From contig NW_004624784.1 of NCBI RefSeq assembly GCF_000247695.1, positions 10,737,697 to 10,801,696 of the forward strand: DNA of 64,000 nt, given 5' to 3'. The first letter of the stretch is position 1; each line of letters begins with the position of its first letter. Positions 46,450-57,689 of this stretch are shown here, piece by piece. The translations under genes and the position numbers were made by a program. The DNA is from Heterocephalus glaber (Eukaryota; Chordata; Mammalia; Rodentia; Bathyergidae). The notes under the pieces are model-generated. The model made no database searches. It was not told the origin of the DNA and worked only from the letters and a program-made list of their open reading frames with translations.

Positions 46450-47704
46450 AAGGCTTTTTAAAGGATGAATTAGGTAAAGTGGTTCCAGCTCAATCTTTGC
46501 TTAATGTTCTAAAATCTGATCAGTTTATACATAAGAAAATGGCAAACACAAATACATGAAACATCTAATTGGGTGAAGTTTGAGACCCACAAAAACAATA
46601 AGTAAAACCTGACATCATAAAACTTTTCCCAATGTTCCTCAATTATTCTTACAGTAGCCCATTTCAATCCCTAGGTGTTCTTTGTTTTGTGCAAATATAT
46701 TTTTGATAGCCTCAAATATCACAATGATGGTTACGTCTATTTCCAGTGCCCCTATGATATGTGTCAGGTATTGTTAGGTCAAATTCTGCAGGTAACTGAC
46801 TGAGAACTCTAATCACATAGAAGAGGACATAAATAAGCCTTTCTTTGGAAATAAAATAATATACCAGCTATTTAAACATTTACTTAAATCACATATCTAA
46901 AAGCTGACACTGATACTCTTATCTGTTCGTGAAGATTCTAAAAGCAGTCAACTCATAGCTACAATACAAATGAGCTACCTAAAAGCAACTTGCACTTTTT
47001 GCTGACTTTGTGGTTGCACCATAACCAAAAAGGTGCAGTGAAATTAAATTATACTGCTGATAAAAGTTCTATGTTCTTAAGCATAGAAGAAATGAAACAT
47101 TTGCCAAAATTTTCTAACTCTGCTTACATGATTATTAATGGTAACAGGGCCTGTAAACAAATAGCACCATCACATGGGTAATGGGGGGTGCGAGCTATAC
47201 ATATTCCAGATGAAATCCAAAAATTAATTGCTGACACTCAAAAGGCATGCGGGTTAAAAGACTGCAGCAGATGAAAATATTTCAAAGCCAGATACATTTC
47301 CTGTTGAAAATTCCTTACATTCCATGACTAAATCCTAAAGGCCACAAGCACCACTGCAATCTCTATTGTGCTGATGCACAGAAAGGGAACTCTACTCCAG
47401 CAGTCGTGCTGTCAGCAGAACCCCTACACAGCAACAAGGCTTCAATTTTAGGGCAAAATCAAAGCATCAGGGAAGCAATTCACATGTTTTCTAAGAAAGA
47501 ATGACAACTGTGACCTTGAGCCCCTTCTAAAGGTTGTTCTGCTTTAAAATCTTCCTGGGGTCCTATAGCCTACTCAAGATTCAACAAGATTTTTTTTTCT
47601 TTAGGCTTTCAGAAGATGAAGCTGCCTTGATACATTTGCATTCCTCGTGGTCATCAATAATACTTATTGAGTACAAAGGTACTAGGCTTCAAAGTACTCA
47701 ACTC
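46450..47704. other. Gene-free sequence, no feature recognised
   Basis: Unassigned DNA. The part near 47180-47400 has a few retained CpGs but no recognised motif. Confidence 0.4.
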
Positions 47705-48231
47705 ATGAGGTGTGATAAAAAAATACAGCGAGTATTTAAATTTTTAAAAATGTATTATAGTATATGTTATCATTATCTCCCCTTCAAAATTACCTCCCCT
47801 TACCCCATGCTTTGAACACATTTATCCCATCTTATTGTCACTTTCTGAGGAAGTTCTAAAAAATCCTCTTTTGTGAGTGTCTTTACAGGTATGATCAAAT
47901 ATACAGTGACTGCCACTGCCACGTGCCAATCAACAGAAATGTGGGCTCCCACAAACATTACAGTATGTCCTCAACCACCTCAATCACTGGATCTGGCAAT
48001 GTACGACTTCTGGCTCTTCCCCAAAGAGAAAATGACCATGAAAAAAAGTAAATGTTTTGAATAGATTCGGGACACCAAGGCAGCTACAAGAGCACATGTA
48101 AAGACACATAAGTGCATTCACTTATGTGAATGAGAGGGAGTATTTTAAGGGGGATTAATAGCAATGTGTCTTTTACTGAAAGAAAAAAATTTTTAAAAAT
48201 TTAAACACCATACTTTTTGATCATACATCAT
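47705..48231. mobile_element. Foldback mariner relic (MARNA-like)
   Basis: Terminal inverted repeats of about 45 bp bound the element. The left end starts ATGAGGTGTGAT and the reversed right end ATGATGTATGAT, and both run into TTTAAATTTTTAAAAAT. A plus-strand frame at about 47945-48064 keeps a mariner C-terminal motif (PPQSLDLAMYDFWLFP, including the third Asp of the DDD triad in YDF), and 48105-48153 ends in EYFKGD-stop. The left half encodes a second decayed C-terminus on the minus strand (RWDKCVQSMG, then stop). It cannot make transposase. The flanking TA duplication is no longer clear. Confidence 0.82.
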
Positions 48232-48529
48232 GTTTTATTTAACCTACAATTTATATTTTGACTGAGAATCCCTAAAATTCTCTATCATTTCTATATGCAA
48301 TTGAGAATGTTCTACTTCTTGATCTGAAATTCAGCTAAAAAGGATGCAGGGGGCTAGAGGAGAGATTGCTAAGGAAATGGGAAACAAAAAGGCACCTTGA
48401 TGCAAGAAACAACTACTCATGTAATATACAGCATTGAATTACCATCCCTATCTAGTGCTTATCTGTGAAATCTCATTTACAAATCATCATTTTTAAAGTA
48501 CAGCTACTGACAGATTTTGGTACACACAA
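48232..48529. other. Gene-free sequence, no feature recognised
   Basis: Short unassigned interval after the mariner relic. Confidence 0.45.
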
Positions 48530-48850
48530 AGCTGGGTACCTGTGATTCTCTTGCCACGGAGAAGTCAGTAGTAAATAATGAAGCAGTGCTGCAGTTAATC
48601 TACAGCCCATAAAGGAAGTCAGAATGTTTAACTCAGGTTCTATCTGTGACTATCCAGCTCTCACTTATAGCATTTTAAGAGTCCCAGAGTAGGCTAACCA
48701 GTGTAGCCTCTGAATATATGGAGTGACCTGCGTCTTGTTGAAGCTGACCTTGAAGGATGTATGCAAGCCATTATTTATGATTGCTTATTGTTCCTCGCTA
48801 TACTTTACACCTGTTGGAGAAAGAAGCTGTTCTAAAGAATGAAGCTTATT
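48530..48850. other. Candidate conserved non-coding block
   Basis: Repeat-free in appearance, with balanced composition and motifs such as 'agccattatttatgattgct'. Conservation is only suspected. Confidence 0.22.
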
Positions 48851-50134
48851 TCAAGGAAAATTCAAACAGTGTCTTCAAACTGTGAATGTGTACATGCAGG
48901 CCACCCAGACACAAGCATGCAAACAACCATGCTCCAAATCACACACGTAAATCTTATCCTTCCATATTCTGTTGACTGAGTTTGGATATGGGCAGTCTGT
49001 CTTACTTAAATGCTAGAATACTACTTACTATTCAAAAACAAGTTCTAATAATGGCTTGTAATAAATTCTTTACTGAGGTTAACAATGACTATATTAGGGA
49101 CAGTTGATGAGGCAGAATTGCCTAAGAAGCACCTAGTATAAAGTACAATGAAACCAAGTGCCAAAGTACTGTGAACACCCTTTGCCCTTTTTGTACCACT
49201 GAGAACTAATGATATTAGCCATCTGGAATGCTCGTTCTCAAAAGATTGTACCTTGATATCAGAAACCTGACAGTTATGTGTTTTACCTTTTCAATGTGAC
49301 CAGGTTTTCTTGTTTTCTGTCTTATCTTTAAGAGAAAAGACAGCTAGGTACAATTCCCACAGGCCTCAAGAGCACTGAGATCTAGTCAACAAAAGTAGTT
49401 TTAATTAACAAACCAATTTGTGATTTAGCTGGTAGGAAATTTACTTACAACTGTTCTTTAGGGAAAAGACTGCAGAATAATAGTACAAACAGATTATTAG
49501 AGTTTACTTTAGTATCTTTATTATACAGTCTTCCATATCTAGGCAGATTTCAGCAGAGACAGATGGCTCAAGCCTCTGTTTAACAAAGCAAAAGAAAAGA
49601 GGCAAGACACTATTTAATCTTTCTTTACAAATAAACATCAGTAAAGCCATGAGGTCATTGAATAGCCTTACACTTATAACCCCAAAGAAAGCAATCCTCA
49701 CTGGTTAAATGTGTACCAGTAACAATATTATTTTAGCAAATCTGATGCAGACATTAATTCTTTTAGATGTCTACCCAGAAAACCTGTTCAATTTATCTTT
49801 CATCCAACAATCAAGCTCCTACTTAGGTGATGGGAACACAGAGTAAAACTCTCCCTATTTGTTAAAGTATCTGAACTTCAAGTTTATCTCCTTCATTGAT
49901 TCCGGGCCCCTCCCAATAGAAAAAGCACTGAGGTTTGCCCAGTCTACATAAATCTTCCATTAAGGATCAATTGTATGAGCCAAGGGACATAGATGCTCAT
50001 GTCACTACACTCAAATTTCGTCTGACCCCACAGAGCAAACCTGGCACCAGTACTAGGAGCAGCAGGATGTGGCAGAGCCAAGTGCCAAAATTCCACAAGT
50101 GTTCAAGCACACAGTGATCCTAAATAGGTCATCC
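48851..50134. other. Gene-free sequence, no feature recognised
   Basis: Unassigned DNA. The 65-codon minus frame at 49504-49701 looks like chance. Confidence 0.45.
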
Positions 50135-50146
50135 TCTACCACTTTT

Positions 50147-50228
50147 AGGGGGGGTACCAGGGATCGAACTCAGGATCTTGCCCTTGAGAGACAGGCAGCA
50201 GCACCACTGAGCTAAACCCCTGGCCCCT
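50147..50228 (-). mobile_element. ID-like SINE with G-rich tail side
   Basis: 'ggtaccagggatcgaactca', 'ccactgagctaaacccc' and TGGCCCC. Target duplication 'tctaccactttt' is perfect at 50135-50146 and 50229-50240. Where a T-run (A-tail) is expected there is 'agggggg'. Confidence 0.93.
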
Positions 50229-50240
50229 TCTACCACTTTT

Positions 50241-51017
50241 TGACAGTTGGCTCCTGGTCTTTGCATGTCAGAACTCTCTAAATTCTACTGCATCAGTGAA
50301 CTCAGGGACCAAGGTTGATTTGGGGTGGTCTAGATAATGTTTTTTCAATATTAAAGAAAATAATTCCTTCTCTTCTTACAAGAAAGAAAGATTCAGAAAC
50401 TCTGGACAGTGATAGATTTGTTTGTTTCTAAGTCTGTTTTGGGGTAATTTTCCCTTTTAAGCAGCAATCTGGACGAATAAGTTAAGAATAATGGAAAGAA
50501 CAAGATGAATGCATGCAAAAGCACAATAGAGAAGGTTTAAGATAAACAAAAATTTATTTCCTTAGATCCAAGGTCCACTGATCATTGCATCAGTTCAACT
50601 AGGAAGGCTGAAGAATGTCTTCATTCTTTAATGGGAAAGGCAAAGATTCTTGGACTGATCTATTGCTTTCATTGGGGTTGGTGTCAAATGACCTTTGAAA
50701 TGCATCTTATAATTTTGAAAATATCTGTGTTTCTTCTCAGTGAAATTTAATGTATGTTCACTCTTATTCTAACAGTGAGGCCTAGTTGTCCCTTCAAACA
50801 TGTTCCTAACATTTACATTTATATTCATCTTTCAGTTTCTCTTATACTCTTATACTTCCAATTAGCATTCTCTCTTTTTTCTGTTTGGGTTTTAAATAAA
50901 CATTAGCTTAAATTAACTCCTTCCCCTTATTCCCAATGGAAACACCTGGACTTGGTCTGCTATAAGACCACAGATTTATCATGGCAGTAAATGTTACCAT
51001 TTAAAAAGTCCTCATGT
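50241..51017. other. Gene-free sequence, no feature recognised
   Basis: Unassigned DNA between two SINEs. Confidence 0.45.
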
Positions 51018-51018
51018 T

Positions 51019-51117
51019 GGGCCACAGATTTAGCTCAGTGGTGCTGCCGCCTGCCTTGCAAGTGCAAGGTCCAGAGTTCAATCCCCAGTACCAAAATAAA
51101 TAAATAAATAAATAAAT
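51019..51117 (+). mobile_element. ID-like SINE with (AAAT)n tail
   Basis: 'gggccacagatttagctcag', 'cagagttcaatccccagtac', then a tail of AAAT units. The flanking 'cctcatg' on both sides is the likely target duplication. Confidence 0.92.
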
Positions 51118-51637
51118 AGCCCTCATGCATTTTCTATAGCAGGGAAAATATAAAGAATTAAGAATGAGAAGAGGGGGCCTTTTTATTGAACTTGTTTGGT
51201 AGGGCTATATCTACTCTGATAATTTTATACTTCTGATACAGTATATGGGTATTTCTACACTTCTATCACTGTCAATGCTACATTTAAGTGATTAATGTTT
51301 TCACCTCTCCAATTTTATTTCACATTTGGCAGCATATTGCTCTTTACTCTCAAACATTTTCAATAGCATCACAAACCAGACAATTCCTATACCATATACA
51401 TAATGTATACACAAAGTAGTAAAACAGACTATTTAGAACTTATAATACCAATGTTAGCATGTAACTCATTTAATAGATTTAATTAGTATTTATTTATCTG
51501 GATTCTTACTTGGAAAAGAAAAGGGAAAATAATGGTAAATTTAAATTCCTTATCAGTTTTAAGCTATTGCTATTTCCAGATGTTTACAGAAAAACGTGAC
51601 AGGCATACTTCAATGCTTTCCATTTTATTTGTAAAAC
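51118..51637. other. Gene-free sequence, no feature recognised
   Basis: Unassigned DNA. Confidence 0.45.
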
Positions 51638-51647
51638 ATGTTAACTG

Positions 51648-51682
51648 TTCAATCCCTGGAACAACAACAACAACAAAAAAAT
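51648..51682 (+). mobile_element. ID-like SINE stub, 35 bp
   Basis: 'ttcaatccctgga' (B box to the 3' end) and an ACA/A-rich tail lie between perfect 10-bp repeats 'atgttaactg' at 51638-51647 and 51683-51692. It is a severely 5'-truncated insertion. Confidence 0.85.
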
Positions 51683-51692
51683 ATGTTAACTG

Positions 51693-52559
51693 ATGCTCAG
51701 AGTATTCCAAATTGTCATGCTAGTGGACATCTCTAGCATGCACAGGCATGGTTAGTCCTACTTACTGAGCTGCATGTTTAAAAGTTCACTGGGTTTGTCC
51801 CCAACCTCTTTATTCCACTTGAGTTATTAATGTAAGTTCAAATATTAGTGTGTGAACAGATGATACTAAGTAAACCAATAAAATGAAAGTGTAAAAAGAA
51901 AGTGATTTGTTGTGTTGTCTCTATCAAAGTAAGCAGAATGTCTGAATGTGCTTCATAAAGATGAGTCATTAAAATGACTAAATGAGATACAGTTTCGATA
52001 ACTGAAAAGGGGTTGGAGAAAGATGAGTGATAGTCCAGAAGAATTTTTACTTTTAGATTGTTTCACAGTATCTTTATATTACTATGCCAATTTAAGGATA
52101 TAAAGATTGGAAATCATAAATATCAGGATTGTGGGTATGGTTTATACAATAAAGATAAAAGGGAATTCCAACGAGGTACTGACCTAACATCAGATACTGG
52201 CAAATAAAAAGAAAAAGATGTACATGTTTAGATATATAGATATACATGTTAAATAAAAGGGAAAGTATATATTTATAATTTGTTATGACTTTTTTGACTA
52301 AACAACTACTGGCATCAATCAAACTGGACAAGACAACATCTACAGTAACTTTTTAATTACCTCATATTATTACCTAAGGAGTTATCAGTGCAGCAAAAGA
52401 AATCCTTTTTTGAGAGCCAAATTTAAGACAATTTTCAAAATATCAAACAAAAAATGAAAAATGCCTACATTGCTTAAAGTAGGAATCAATTTCAAGACAA
52501 GAACATTTCAGGACAAGAGCATTTAGAAATTCAGTCTCACTAATATGGGAAGATTTTAC
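51693..52559. other. Gene-free sequence, no feature recognised
   Basis: Unassigned AT-rich DNA. Confidence 0.45.
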
Positions 52560-52930
52560 CCAAGTGCCCCACAACAGGCACAATTAATATCAGTGCAGCT
52601 GTCTACGGATCTGGCATTTGTGGGAGCACAGAGTAGGTTTTATATATGAAGCCTACTGCCATCAAACTGCCAGGAAGAATCTGCCGCCTGTGTGGTAATA
52701 TTTTCATCCAGATTAATGGCTTCTTTTTGCTGGGGCACATTTATTTCTGTCACTGGGGTCACATGTTATCATATAACCCTCCACAGATAGCACTGGCATT
52801 TTCTATACTCTGCTCTGATCACATAATACATGCGCATTTGGAATCATCAGAAGCAAACATCACATTTCTCTGCAGCACAAAAACAGGCGAACAAAAAGAC
52901 TTGCTAAGCAAATTGCCTGTCTCAGTGCCT
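52560..52930. other. Candidate conserved non-coding block
   Basis: No repeat is recognised. The composition is balanced and a plus frame of 96 codons (52646-52936) is open, but its product is not protein-like in a way I recognise. More likely conserved non-coding or neutral than coding. Confidence 0.22.
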
Positions 52931-53852
52931 CCTTGATAGGAAAAGTCAGGAACCTACTTAAATATTTATTTTTAATTCCTCTGGCTAAGATTCTGACATG
53001 CAAAAATACAAAATGCATAGCTTTTTAGTGTCTAGAGATGTCCAAAGCAACAGGCAGTGCATTTTACATGCAGGTCACCTGTATGGGATTTTGTAAGGAG
53101 GTAAAGAGGATTGGTCTTCTAGTTCCTAGGGGTTCATATCCCCTAGAGTATCTCTGAAATTCTCCTTCTAAATGAAAAGTTTCTAATGTTTTCTTTTCTT
53201 CCACTCATTATAATAAGCAAACAAATAAGTCCTTTTGTTACTGAGTCTATGTGATATAACAAGTGGTGCTGAAAGAGAAAAAGAAAACTAGGGTGTGCTC
53301 CAGAATGGATCTGTGTTCAAATTTTCTAGAACATGCATTTCTTCTATGTAATTCAGAGCAATTTAACAAGGTAGTGGGGGAGAAAAAGAGAAAATGGAAA
53401 AAAAGTTTTCTTAAGGTATTTAAGTACAGAAGAAATTTGAAATATATAACCTCACTCAACATCGTAAGTCAATGCCAAAAAAACCCCTAAATTAACTTTA
53501 TCCTCCACTTCATCTTTCTATATTATTTCACTAGGAATTAATAAGAAATGGGTGAAAAGTGCCGAGTACTTTTGAACTATTTTACATGGTATCCTGGTGG
53601 TTCAAATTTGGAATATTTCAGACTCTGGATGGGCCATTCAGTGTTACATAGATATGATGAAGGAAACAAAATTCTGACTTATTACATAAGAATTTCCAAG
53701 ACTTTTCTTCTTAATGACATTCAGAGTACTGCTAAAGATGAAAAAATAAGCAAATTGTGCTGGTTAGACACTACATTTTCTCTTATCCAATGCCCACATG
53801 GAATTAGTCTTTGTGCAAGAAGCTCCTTTCCATTCACTTGTGTTAACCTATA
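52931..53852. other. Gene-free sequence, no feature recognised
   Basis: Unassigned DNA. The 101-codon plus frame at 53548-53853 resembles no known protein. Confidence 0.42.
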
Positions 53853-53866
53853 GAATGCGACCTATA

Positions 53867-53988
53867 CTAGGAATGGGGAAAAAATAAGAACCAAGATACT
53901 CATGCAAAGGTACAAGTTCCCAATGAGAAATGTAATTGTGTTGTATACCTAAAATGTACCCATAAAAGAATTAAAAAAAAAAAAAAAC
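53867..53988 (+). mobile_element. 122-bp L1 3' tail with perfect target duplication
   Basis: 'gaatggggaaaaaataagaa', 'aggtacaagttcccaatgag', 'tatacctaaaatgtaccca' and an A-tail match the L1 tails at 57028 and 61108. 'gaatgcgacctata' is perfect at 53853-53866 and 53989-54002. Confidence 0.9.
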
Positions 53989-54039
53989 GAATGCGACCTA
54001 TAAATCAAGACTCTCTTTAACGTGATCTTTTTAAGTGAT

Positions 54040-54250
54040 CATTTTCTTTTTATTCTAATTATAAAAATAATGCATATTCATTATAGAAAGTGAAACAGAA
54101 AATAAAAAAGAAATCATATGAATCCCACTGCCCAAAGTCAAATAACTATGAGGATTTTACTGTGTTTCTTTCCAGATTTTTTCTGTGTAATTTTAGCATG
54201 TTTATATATGCATAAATTTTATATATTTTAATCTTATTGTAAGAGATGAT
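54040..54250. repeat. Ancient interspersed repeat, unnamed
   Basis: 'gcatattcattatagaaag', 'atgaatcccactgcccaaag', 'tgtttctttccagatttttt' follow an old mammalian repeat consensus that I recall but cannot name (L1M-like). Confidence 0.45.
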
Positions 54251-55346
54251 TCAGCTGTCTTCTAATTTCACTTTCTGTAGTTTAATAAATTTCAATCAGT
54301 CCTACTCTGTAAACATTGAAGATTCCTTGGGAAAAAATTCAGTAAAGTAATAACCAAAATTAGACAGTACACATGTGTAGTGCACTAAATAAAAGAAAAC
54401 CTCCCATTTTTCATATGAAATGATCTTTACTGAATATAAGGTTTTTTACAAAAAAACCTCATTTATATTAACTTTGAAGACTGAAGATTAAATAAATGCC
54501 TAGGTATAGTATATCCTTCCCTTAGTTGCATGCACATGTTGAAACTCACATTATATTATCCAGCATATTTAATTTAGAAAAGTGCTTTATCTTTCTTCTC
54601 ACATTTCATTAAGTACACCCCAGGCACAAAAGTGTCTTTATTGTCATCAGAATCACTTTTTTAGTGATTTACTTTCTTAAGTAAATCATCTTCCCTTCCA
54701 GGTTGTGGTATAGCACTTTTATAAATCCCTGAATGACACATTGAACACAAGTACAAATTCACTAAAAGGCAAGACAGTATATCACACAACATGCAGACAT
54801 GTAATTGTCACCTCCGTAGCAAAGTTATTCCTGTTGTAGTCTTACCTGTTCTTAAGTCTTCTTTACCAAAATGTCCAACATACGTAGTTGTGAGGTCATA
54901 CTCAAGTTACCAAATTTGTGTTAAATTTCTCTTTTTAAATCTGACTTTGACATGCAACTTCTTTAAGCATCATAAGCAAGAATTCATGAAAGCTATTTTG
55001 ATGTTCAAACTTAAAGTAAATGAAAGACTGATCTGTAATAGGAGAGCCTTTGTAAAAACCTGAACACACATAATAACCTCTTTTTTAAGGGATAATATTT
55101 TGGGGGAAATCTCCTAACAGTAGAGGCACTAATAGTGACAAGAACACATCAATATTCCACTGCAATTCTTCTCATAACTTCTTTTTATATTTTGCTTTTT
55201 CTGTTCATCCTTTGGTTAATATGACCCTAACACTAAAGCCACTACACAGCAAGCACATTTGAGTGGGGGGTGAATTTGAATGATAAATTCTAGTACAGTA
55301 CTGAGCAACAGGGCATTCTGCAATGTAGGGATTGAATGTTGTGTAT
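54251..55346. other. Gene-free sequence, no feature recognised
   Basis: Unassigned AT-rich DNA. A 90-codon plus frame at 54791-55063 is unconvincing. Confidence 0.42.
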
Positions 55347-55484
55347 CTGTGCTGTCTAGTATGGTAGCCACTGAACACCTGTAAATACTGAAACATGACT
55401 AGCACCACTGAGGAAACAAAGTTTTAGTAACTCCAACCTGAAATAGGCACAGGGAGTTGGTGGCTATCCTATTTGCTACTGCAG
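55347..55484. repeat. hAT-type MER element
   Basis: Ends 'ctgtgctgtctagtatggta' and, reversed, 'ctgcagtagcaaataggata' form decayed inverted repeats. The interior has 'catgactagcaccactgagg'. Same family as 38645. Confidence 0.65.
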
Positions 55485-56782
55485 ATCTAGAGAAGAGGTC
55501 CTCTTGGCCCTTTTAGAACCACAGTGCCTACCAGAGTGAATAGAACCTTTTCTTAAAATAAAAAATTAGGTAAGCAATAATAATTTGTTAGATGAATCCT
55601 ATCAAGACAAGCCTCTCTTCCTTACAAAAGGCATCAGGAAATTATTGTAGGGCAGGAGGTTGTCCTGTGTACACAGAAACTAAGAGGCCTGCAACACGCC
55701 AATTTTACTGTAAAGTTGCCACTATAAGACCATTTTCACAATTCAAACATTTATTTCTTATGAGACCTCCTTTGAAACCTTTGGGCAAACATGAAAAAAC
55801 ATCAGAGAGGCTATTATTTTATTTTTAAACAGTCCTGGAATTCTATTGGAATAGTCAGTTGAATAAAGTAAGTAATATAAACTGGATATGTAAGATTTCA
55901 TAATTCTATTTGCTATAAGAAACCTAACAGATACATATTGTTTTACTTAAAAAATCATAATTTTATTTTCAGTAAATTTTGTAGCTTGGAAAAAAATATC
56001 TCAGATGTTTAGAGAAAAGGCAACTAACAAGTTTTAGAGTAAATTAAAATATAAAATTCTCGTCTCAAATAAAAGTGAACAAATTTAAGGGCGTATTGGC
56101 CCCCCAAATCTCTGTGACAAAAGAAGGGTAATTGTATGCATACAAAATGAACAACAGAAATTAAGTTCAACCACCTCACTCACATTAAATTTCTCATTTC
56201 ATCATTATCCTATAGATTTTACTGGTTCATAGCATCCATTAAGAAGAAAAACTCTTAATATGAACTAAGAGGAACAAAAGGAGCAAAAGTCAAGGTAAAA
56301 TACATAATTCTGAAACAGTGTCACAGAAAAAAGATGTACCACTTTTTCCATTCACTTCCACTTTCTTCACAACAAATCTGTTGTTTAAGACTAAGATGTT
56401 AAGATATGACTTATCCTTGCTGAAGCCATCTCCATATAAATGCAGATCCCCACAGGCTTTGTAGCCCTATCTCTTCCTTCAAGTTGTTCCTGATTCAAGC
56501 AGATAATTTTGCTCTCTTTAATCCTGTGGAACTAAATAAGTGCCTGGCACCTCAGAAAGAATTTAAGGAATACAAATTGTCTCTCTAGGCAAGTAGAGGT
56601 AGGGTTCTAGTCTCTTGATGCTTAAAGTATTACTTATATTACTATGGAGCATCCCAGAACAGTAAAAAAAGCAATCAGGGCAGATGTATGACTCTGAGAC
56701 CTTAACCACAAACTATACAAGATTTAAGGAGAAAGATTCAAGTTCACAGAATGCTCCACTTCCAACTACAACTTGTGGCTGC
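55485..56782. other. Gene-free sequence, no feature recognised
   Basis: Unassigned DNA without a convincing repeat or exon. Confidence 0.42.
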
Positions 56783-57027
56783 TGTTATTGCCTAAATGTT
56801 CACTTCCCCTCCAAAATTCATGTGTTGAAACTCTAGCTCCCAGCATGATGGCACTGAGAGATAAGTCCCTGTGAGGGATTAGTGTCTTTCTAAGAAGAGA
56901 CATCAGACAGTTTCCTTTATGTCTCCACCCTCCTGTGTGCATGTCCAAAAAAGAAATCATGTGAGTACACAGCAAGATGGTGGCTGCCTACAAGCTAAGA
57001 CTTTCAGATAGAAAAAGACCTTTCCAG
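56783..57027 (+). mobile_element. MaLR LTR (MLT1/MST-like), left part
   Basis: 'ccaaaattcatgtgttgaaa', 'ctctagctcccagcatgatg', 'tctttctaagaagagacatc', 'tgagtacacagcaagatggt' follow a MaLR LTR. An L1 interrupts it. Old solo LTR, no viral gene. Confidence 0.8.
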
Positions 57028-57346
57028 AAGGGAAAGTAAAAGAATATGAGAAAAGAAGGGAAAAACAGAAACGAAGTCTTGGTAAATAGGGAGGGGTGGA
57101 GGGGTTGAAGGGAGGGCAGGGGAATGGGGAAAAAATAAGAACCAAGATGTATCATGTAAAGGTACAAATTCCCAGTGATGAATGTCATCATANNNNNNNN
57201 NNNNNNNNNNNNNNNNNNNNNNNNNNNNNNNNNNNNNNNNNNNNNNNNNNNNNNNNNNNNNNNNNNNNNNNNNNNNNNNNNNNNNNNNNNNNTATACCTA
57301 AAATGTACCAATAAACTTAATGAAAAAAAAAAAAAAGAGGGAAACT
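57028..57346 (+). mobile_element. L1 3' UTR inserted in the LTR, carries a gap
   Basis: 'gaatatgagaaaagaaggga', 'gggaggggtggaggggttga', 'aggtacaaattcccagtgat', then gap, then 'tatacctaaaatgtaccaat' and an A-tail. Target duplication 'gacctttccag' is at 57017-57027 and 57347-57357. It is a close relative of 61108-61475. Confidence 0.88.
57193..57292. other. Assembly gap, exactly 100 N
   Basis: The gap falls inside an L1 tail. The sister copy at 61430 has only about three bases here, so little sequence may be missing. Confidence 0.98.
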
Positions 57347-57463
57347 GACCTTTCCAGTACCTTGTTCTTAGACTTGTCAGCCTCCAGAATGTGACAAATA
57401 AATTTCTGTTGTAAGACATCTAGTCTGTGGTATTTTGTTTGGCAGCCCAAGTAGACTAATACA
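57347..57463 (+). mobile_element. MaLR LTR, right part
   Basis: 'gttcttagacttgtcagcct', 'gacaaataaatttctgttgt', 'gcagcccaagtagactaata' complete the LTR, with its AATAAA signal. Confidence 0.82.
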
Positions 57464-57689
57464 ACTGAATCCCCAAATTGGGTTTTATAGTTGCCCACCC
57501 TATACACCAAACTCTGGAGGAAGAGTCAGAAACACCCACAGTGAATACATAATGTTAATCCAACTCAACCATTAAATGCGCACTACTTAATCTACATTTA
57601 AAACTAATAAAGACTTCTATTTTCTACCCTAATATGAAGTACAGGGGCCAGATTTATCATCCCCCCTACAAAAAGGACTAAAAAAAAAA

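Noticed and set aside
47873..48064. A 63-codon frame as a small gene.
   Set aside because: Its product is the decayed C-terminal part of mariner transposase inside a bounded element.
56988..57419. A 143-codon minus-strand frame.
   Set aside because: It runs through the 100-N gap, an L1 tail and an LTR. The N-run masks any stop codons.
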